This document shows positions 60,501-64,000 of a stretch of DNA of 64,000 nt, piece after piece; within the stretch, counting starts at the first letter, position 1, and the number at the start of each line of letters is the position of its first letter. A program made the position numbers and the translations under genes. Source of the DNA: Aporrectodea caliginosa (lineage: Eukaryota > Annelida > Clitellata > Crassiclitellata > Lumbricidae). The stretch spans positions 774,103 through 838,102 of the forward strand of contig JACEVL010000479.1 of the NCBI GenBank assembly GCA_020284085.1, read 5' to 3'. Below the pieces are notes generated by a model. That model ran no database searches. It saw only the letters and a list, made by a program, of their open reading frames with translations, and was not told where the DNA came from.

Positions 60501-62098
60501 TTCTGTTGGTTAAGCTTCTGGAATTTTGCCTTAGCTTTTGCTGGATATCCGTGGTGCATAAATTAGATGTTCTGTAGATGCGTTGGCTGTTCTGTCACAG
60601 TTTTGTTTACACTTCTTGTAATTTTACAGTTCTGAGAGATAGACTTGCAGTATAAAGCGTTAATTATTAAATAATTTAAAAAAATCCAATTCTGCTTTCA
60701 GCTAGTCTTGAATTTCGTAATCGCTTTGTAAGTCACATGATAAAAATGCAATACTTGTTCATAAATACATGTTTTTTAGTCGGTTTTGTTTTGTCAGCCA
60801 TTTTTGCATATGGTTTGTTGACTTATGATGACTTAATGTCATGCACCACTCTGAACATTGTGTGGATTATGACTTTCTGAAGTCTTATAAACATGAAAAT
60901 TGAAGAAGTTTATGTATCATCGCTTTTATTTAACGCTTCAACGAACTACAGTAGTTTCCTCGTCGCTTTTAATGACTCTCATGATTAAGTGTTAAGCTTA
61001 GAGATTTGTGTGCAACAAGATTTGTATTTTGTTTTCAGATTGAGGAGATGTACAAGAAGGCGCATGCTGCAATTCGTGAGAATCCAGCATATGAGCCAAA
61101 GGAGAAGAAGGCGGCAGAAGGAAAGCCAAAGAGGTATGTGGTCTGTTTGGCATGTTTTGTTTGACGCAGCAACCGGTTGCTTTGTGAACTACCCTTTTAG
61201 CACCGATGGGTTCGTGCCTCAGTGAGATGGTTGCTTTGCAAATAGCCAGGGCAAGTTCTCGTGTACAGCTGCTCATTGCCTTCAGCTCAAGTGTGCTTTG
61301 TTGTTGGATAATGGCACTTAATAAATACGGAAGTCTTGATATGTTGAACAAGTAAATTAACCATGTAAGAAAATGGAATGAGCAGCAAAATGCTCGTGTC
61401 AAAAGTGCTTACAGTGAATTTGGCCGCATCTGAGACGTGTGTATGCCTGAAGTCAAATTAACAATTTATAGAAAACCAAATACGACCGTTATCTTTTACT
61501 TGGTTAATTTGTGTTCAATATGTTAAGACTTCAAAAGGCTTTAAGCACTAGCATGAAAAAACGTGAGCTTCACTGCCAACTCACGATTTGACACTTTAAC
61601 GACAAGCGTGTATTATAAGTGACTGGGAAACCCATCGGCAACTGTACCTCATATTAGATTTGTTTGCCTTTCTATTATGTAACTCGCTGCAGTTTGTCAG
61701 TCTGTTCTATTAAACGAAGATATATATAGCTCACCTTTAAAGTGTTACACATCTTTGAAATAAACAGCTTTGAAATGCCAACTCAATCACAATAGCAAGC
61801 CAAACATGAAGAATTGTTTTGAATAAATTTCGCTGTGAGACAAATTATAAGACGAAATGACAATCGAAATCTCACCCACATGACTGATTTACATGAAAGT
61901 GTATACTTACATGTAGATCTGTAAATTTGTGTGTGCTTGCTTAAATACAAAAGGCACAGATGATACAACTTGTAAAATATTCATTGTTTTTTCAGGCACA
62001 ATCGTATAAAGTTGTCCAGGGAACAGCGCAAGGACCGTGTGCGCCAGAGAAAGGCAATCTTCCTGAAGAAGAAGGCCGAGGAGAATGTGGATGAATAA
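54518..62098 (+). CDS. RPL5: Ribosomal protein L5 / uL18 (gene span, spliced)
   Basis: Eight exons on the plus strand splice in phase into a 300-residue protein (human RPL5 has 297). Its N-terminus ([20 protein letters not shown]), central [20 protein letters not shown] and [15 protein letters not shown] motifs, and [14 protein letters not shown] are diagnostic of uL18. The protein binds 5S rRNA, travels with it and uL5 into the nucleolus and forms the central protuberance of the 60S subunit. The C-terminal 60 residues are lysine- and arginine-rich. All exon phases agree. Introns 3, 5 and 6 contain six copies of a box C/D snoRNA, in keeping with the habit of animal ribosomal-protein genes to host snoRNAs. 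Exon 1 is the only uncertain part. Confidence 0.97.
54881..55061 (-). repeat. Long inverted repeat, right arm
   Basis: Reverse complement of 53283-53472 with small differences. Together the arms make a 1.78-kb foldback structure. The right arm lies within RPL5 intron 1 if exon 1 is at 54442-54520. Confidence 0.88.
55346..55415 (+). CDS. RPL5: RPL5 exon 2
   Basis: A 70-nt exon between CTTTTTTCAG and GTGTGT encoding residues 2-24 ([12 protein letters not shown] onward through the basic KYRRRR segment) plus one base of the next codon. The basic N-terminus contacts 5S rRNA in known structures. Confidence 0.97.
55982..56097 (+). CDS. RPL5: RPL5 exon 3
   Basis: A 116-nt exon between TTGATTTGCAG and GTATGT. 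It completes Glu25 and encodes [20 protein letters not shown] to IITQ (residue 63). Nearly every residue matches the human protein. Confidence 0.97.
56156..56221 (+). ncRNA. Box C/D snoRNA copy 1 (U32/snR40-like guide), RPL5 intron 3
   Basis: Box C TGATGA at 56161, internal D' CTGA at 56186 and box D CTGA at 56214. The flanks GCC and GGC pair into a short terminal stem. The 13 bases before D' (GTCATGCACCACT) are shared by all six copies. They pair with the 18S rRNA segment GGUGGUGCAUGGC, allowing two G-U pairs. The sequence before box D (GATATATGACAAAA) differs from the other copies. This is the most diverged member, and its box C is preceded by C rather than a purine. Confidence 0.72.
56269..56552 (+). 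repeat. 43-bp minisatellite in RPL5 intron 3
   Basis: About six units of AATGTACTTTTAGAAGCTTT with GAGAGAGGTAAAGCTGTAAA, lying just after snoRNA copy 1. The first unit is longer and degenerate. No coding or RNA role is evident. Confidence 0.9.
56571..56705 (+). CDS. RPL5: RPL5 exon 4
   Basis: A 135-nt exon (45 codons, residues 64-108) between TGTGTGTAG and GTAAGACG encoding [20 protein letters not shown] and ending LLLGRR. Phase is 0 at both ends. Confidence 0.97.
57455..57615. repeat. LINE/SINE-tail-like fragment in RPL5 intron 4
   Basis: TATAGCGCCGCTCACAGCAG and GGCCATTCAG resemble AAGCGCTTCTCACAGCAG and GCTATTCAG at the 3' end of the LINE fragment at 42902. It is probably a diverged relative. 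The remainder is purine-rich and unassigned. Confidence 0.4.
57709..57911 (+). CDS. RPL5: RPL5 exon 5
   Basis: A 203-nt exon between GGTTGTGCAG and GTAATGCC encoding [20 protein letters not shown] onward to GLEVPH plus two bases (residues 109-175). It includes the [20 protein letters not shown] core, nearly invariant in eukaryotic uL18. Confidence 0.97.
58447..58510 (+). ncRNA. Box C/D snoRNA copy 2, RPL5 intron 5
   Basis: Box C GTGATGA at 58452, D' CTGA at 58478 and box D CTGA at 58503, with the terminal stem GACC/GGTT. The guide before D' is GTCATGCACCACT. The second guide region (GTGGATATGACTTC) is identical to copy 3. Confidence 0.85.
58706..58773. mobile_element. 66-bp palindromic micro-MITE, RPL5 intron 5 copy a
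   Basis: AGTTTAACGATGAGCTGCAT at one end and GTTGTTAAAGTTTT at the other, with the family core GATTCCCAGTCACTTTTAGC. It follows snoRNA copy 2 at the same kind of distance as the palindromes after copies 4 and 5. Confidence 0.7.
58829..58892 (+). ncRNA. Box C/D snoRNA copy 3, RPL5 intron 5
   Basis: Box C GTGATGA at 58834, D' CTGA at 58860 and box D CTGA at 58885. The stem is GACC/GGT(G). It is almost identical to copy 2, including the upstream TTTCTTGGTA and the downstream stretch, so the pair is a recent tandem duplication. Confidence 0.85.
59422..59487 (+). ncRNA. Box C/D snoRNA copy 4, RPL5 intron 5
   Basis: Box C GTGATGA at 59427, D' CTGA at 59453 and box D CTGA at 59479, with stem GACT/AGTC. 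D' guide GTCATGCACCACT; D guide GTGGATTATGACTTT. A C'-like TGTGGA follows D'. Confidence 0.88.
59615..59681. mobile_element. 66-bp palindromic micro-MITE, RPL5 intron 5 copy b
   Basis: AACACTTTAACTACGAGCTG opposite CTCATCGTTAAAGTGT, with core GGTTTCCCAGTCACTTTTAG. It sits 133 bp after snoRNA copy 4, the same as the palindrome after copy 5. Confidence 0.75.
59797..59862 (+). ncRNA. Box C/D snoRNA copy 5, RPL5 intron 5
   Basis: Box C GTGATGA at 59802, D' CTGA at 59828 and box D CTGA at 59854; stem GACT/AGTC. The flanking 370 bp are a tandem duplicate of those around copy 4. D guide GTGGATTATGACTTC. Confidence 0.88.
59991..60056. mobile_element. 66-bp palindromic micro-MITE, RPL5 intron 5 copy c
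   Basis: GCACTTTAGTGACGAATTGC opposite CATCGTTAAAGTGT, same core as the other copies. It is part of the duplicated snoRNA unit. Confidence 0.72.
60185..60362 (+). CDS. RPL5: RPL5 exon 6
   Basis: A 178-nt exon between GCTTGAACAG and GTGAGT. It completes Ser176 and encodes [20 protein letters not shown] and onward to NIQPDN (residue 235). It covers the [12 protein letters not shown] helix conserved in the family. Confidence 0.97.
60820..60885 (+). ncRNA. Box C/D snoRNA copy 6, RPL5 intron 6
   Basis: Box C ATGATGA at 60825, D' CTGA at 60851 and box D CTGA at 60877; stem GACT/AGTC. Both guide regions equal those of copy 4. It lies in the next intron, so the unit was copied across exon 6 rather than only in tandem. 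Confidence 0.88.
60931..60995. mobile_element. 66-bp palindromic micro-MITE, degenerate, RPL5 intron 6
   Basis: TAACGCTTCAACGAACTACA opposite ATGATTAAGTGTTA, with a worn core (TTTCCTCGTCGCTTTTAATG). It again follows a snoRNA copy at short range. It is the most diverged member in the gene. Confidence 0.5.
61039..61133 (+). CDS. RPL5: RPL5 exon 7
   Basis: A 95-nt exon between TTGTTTTCAG and GTATGTGG encoding [20 protein letters not shown] then [11 protein letters not shown] plus two bases (residues 236-266). The [13 protein letters not shown] motif is invariant in animals. Confidence 0.97.
61155..61330 (+). mobile_element. tRNA-derived SINE family 2 in RPL5 intron 7
   Basis: It carries GATGGGTTCGTGCCTCAG, then CAAGTTCTCGTGTACAGCTG, CTCATTGCC and a CACTTAATAAATACGG tail. 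It aligns with the other family 2 copies but is diverged. Confidence 0.55.
61590..61748. mobile_element. Expanded relative of the palindromic micro-MITE, RPL5 intron 7
   Basis: The left end GACACTTTAACGACAAGCGT plus GACTGGGAAACCCATCGGCA matches the 66-bp family. The matching right end (CTTTAAAGTGTTACAC) is about 90 bp further away than usual. It may be an insertion or a longer parental form. Confidence 0.45.
61996..62098 (+). CDS. RPL5: RPL5 exon 8 and stop
   Basis: A 103-nt coding part after TTTTTTCAG. It completes Arg267 and encodes [20 protein letters not shown] and [13 protein letters not shown] (to residue 300), then TAA at 62096-62098. The basic tail is the expected C-terminus of uL18. 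Confidence 0.97.
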
Positions 62099-62099
62099 A
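62094..62099 (+). terminator. RPL5: AATAAA hexamer overlapping the RPL5 stop codon
   Basis: The stop codon TAA is embedded in AATAAA. If used, the 3' UTR would be only about 15-25 nt. An alternative ATTAAA lies near 62303, giving a more ordinary UTR of about 220 nt. Which one is used cannot be decided here. Confidence 0.3.
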
Positions 62100-62159
62100 C
62101 TTCTGTCCTATTTCTCGAAAATAACGCTGGTCAACGAAAATATCTACCAGTTGTTCATT

Positions 62160-62255
62160 GTACTGTGTAATGTTCTTATCGAGATCATTTAAGAAGTAAC
62201 AGTATAACAGATTTTGTGAAGATCATTTAAGAAGTAACAGTGCAACAGATTTTCT
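62160..62255 (+). repeat. Short direct repeat in the RPL5 3' flank
   Basis: GATCATTTAAGAAGTAACAG followed by T(A/G)(T/C)AACAGATTTT occurs twice, at about 62182-62214 and 62221-62253. The spacing is about 39 bp. No role is evident. Confidence 0.75.
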
Positions 62256-62309
62256 TTTCTTTCTTGCCATGTTGATCTAAAGGACACTTTATACATTAAA
62301 TTAAAGCTT

Positions 62310-64000
62310 CCATATCCCTAGTGGAACACGTGAGAGATGAGCCGTGCGTCAACTCCTGTGCTTCAACCAATGAGTCGGCAGTGGGTGAATTCTGTAATCC
62401 CAGTTGCTGTTTACTTCCCAGCGTGCTCTGACCCCAGATCTACTGTTTGGTGACAGACACACATACGTGCAAACAAAGCTTGCTCTTATGTGGTAATATC
62501 CACTTGGTCGGTGCATATTCGCTATCTTGCATAATTAGAGAAGAAACTTTAGTGGGTGTCTGGTGTGGCAAGAGTGTTTACAATCAATCTGACATGAAAT
62601 TTGCAAGCCAGTTCCTCTTGGAGGAAAATTAAACAGTTGTGTACATCACTTTAGATCATTTGAACCTTTCAGCTGTTGGTGGTACTTGTAGGCTACTGAG
62701 TTGTTAGATCCAGTATGGAGAGTAAATCATGTGTGAAATTGTGAATGTGAGAATTAATTGACTGAAAGTGCATGTATTTGGCTTTCTAAATACACGCAGA
62801 CATGGAGCTTATGACCTGAGTAGACGTCCACATCTAAATTTGGTGCATACGGTTATATACTGACTGACAGACCGAGTAAACTGAATGACTATTAAAGTCA
62901 CTAATTGAGTAGCTGGCTGACTGACTGACTTATTTAGTAACTCTTCCAGCTATGGTAATTGTTCCATCTGGGATATTTAAAGAGCTTCTCATTTGAGGTG
63001 ATCGATCGATCTCCTTGGTAGATTGCTTATCAAAGGTCTTGTCGATCGGTACATCTATCTCGCTCGATGAGTTCGACTCCAAAAAGAACCTGGAACCAGA
63101 ACATTATTTCATTTCTGTAATTTATATTACTTGTGAAAGTTCAGTCTAGGATCAATACAACATTGCATCGACAAGCAGAGGATGCTTATCGATGGTTAAT
63201 AAGTGTTGCGTTATACTCTAGCAGTTATTGGGCAATCATGTAATATCCAGCTATAATACGATACACAAAATACGCTGTACACAAAAGGTTCCGAGGTCGA
63301 CCGCGCATCAATCGCCTATTCAATCCATCGTGATCGATTTTCAAATGAGAAGCTCTGGATATTTATGTGTCGACAGTGAGGTCCAAGCAACAAAGTTAGG
63401 CTTAAGTTGAAGGGCAACAACAGAAGTTCTACATACAGCCTGGAAATTTCTTGCAGGTCATCCGTAAAGGCGAGCATAGCTGCATGGCTATTGAAGACTT
63501 GATTGTATATAGCGCCGGGATAAGCTGGTCGCCCTGACGTAGCTTTTGGGGTGCTGAGAAATTTTCGAAGATTGACATTACATTGCATGTACATTCCCAA
63601 ACAACGACAAATTTCTAAGCATCGGTTATTCAGTCGTAGGCCTATATTATTTTAGTTATCAACGATGAACCTATCTATTGGCGATCCAATAGATTCCAAA
63701 GAATATGTTCCAGAGATTCTTTCTGGCAAAATGTATCGACCAATAAGGGAGCATCCATAAAGGACGTTCGCAATGAGGGGGGAGGAAGTCATTCAAATGC
63801 GGACAAGGGTGAGGGGAGTTATGACCAGTGCGGACGTTCGCCTAAAATGGCCTTAGAAACGTATTCTGACGTGCTCGCTCTACTTGTAAAAACTAAACCC
63901 CAAGAAAGAATCCATCGACTGACTATGTTTTACGTCACTACCAATTATTACGTGTATTATTGTTATTGTTTTTATTATGCTAAATAAAATAGAACTAGCA
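62310..64000. other. 3' flank of RPL5, no gene recognised
   Basis: No exon or RNA gene is recognised. The minus-strand open stretch near 63316-63600 lacks homology I can name. At 63726-64000 GGGAGCATCCATAAAGGACG resembles the termini of the 447-bp MITE family and may be the start of an element that runs out of the window. Confidence 0.4.

Noticed and set aside
63316..63600. Minus-strand open stretch near the window end (GAIYNQVFNSHAAMLAFTDD)
   Set aside because: It reads like protein but has no ATG-plus-splice context and no family I recognise; too weak to annotate.

Overview
The window is animal (metazoan) nuclear DNA. It holds two intron-rich genes of recognisable families, tRNA-derived SINEs, LINE fragments, MITEs and large minisatellites. 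The two proteins are ribosomal protein uL18 (RPL5) and a TAPP-type tandem PH-domain adaptor (PLEKHA1/2). Together with AT-rich introns crowded with small repeats they suggest a marine invertebrate, possibly a deuterostome; I cannot name a species. Layout: 1-2300 is dispersed repeats and a conserved left flank. 2305-7782 is a homopurine minisatellite that switches from a 27-bp to a 24-bp unit. 7783-11478 is a flank repeated at 13261-16758, with a second array (11487-13260) between the copies. 17073-27435 is the PLEKHA1/2-like gene on the plus strand, whose first coding exon is duplicated. 27436-33030 is intergenic, with a 246-bp tandem repeat (five copies) and SINEs. 33038-51930 is a tandem segmental duplication built from a 2.7-kb unit (three copies plus a partial one), a 2.5-kb spacer with a CTGT microsatellite and the left-flank module, and homopurine arrays 3 and 4. 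51930-54400 is repeat-rich DNA with many TAGGCCTA palindromes. About 54442-62098 is RPL5 on the plus strand. 62100-64000 is 3' flank. Functionally, RPL5 makes the 5S-rRNA-binding large-subunit protein, and its introns also carry six copies of one box C/D snoRNA. The D' guide of that snoRNA matches the 18S rRNA segment targeted by U32/snR40, so the gene probably feeds ribosome assembly twice. The PLEKHA1/2-like gene encodes a phosphoinositide-reading adaptor that keeps a C-terminal PDZ ligand (SWV-end). Most of the remaining DNA is repeats. Several insertions can be dated relative to the duplications because paralogous copies show the occupied site, the empty site or shared target-site duplications. 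The long reading frames across the homopurine arrays are a composition effect (almost no T on the plus strand) and are not annotated as genes.
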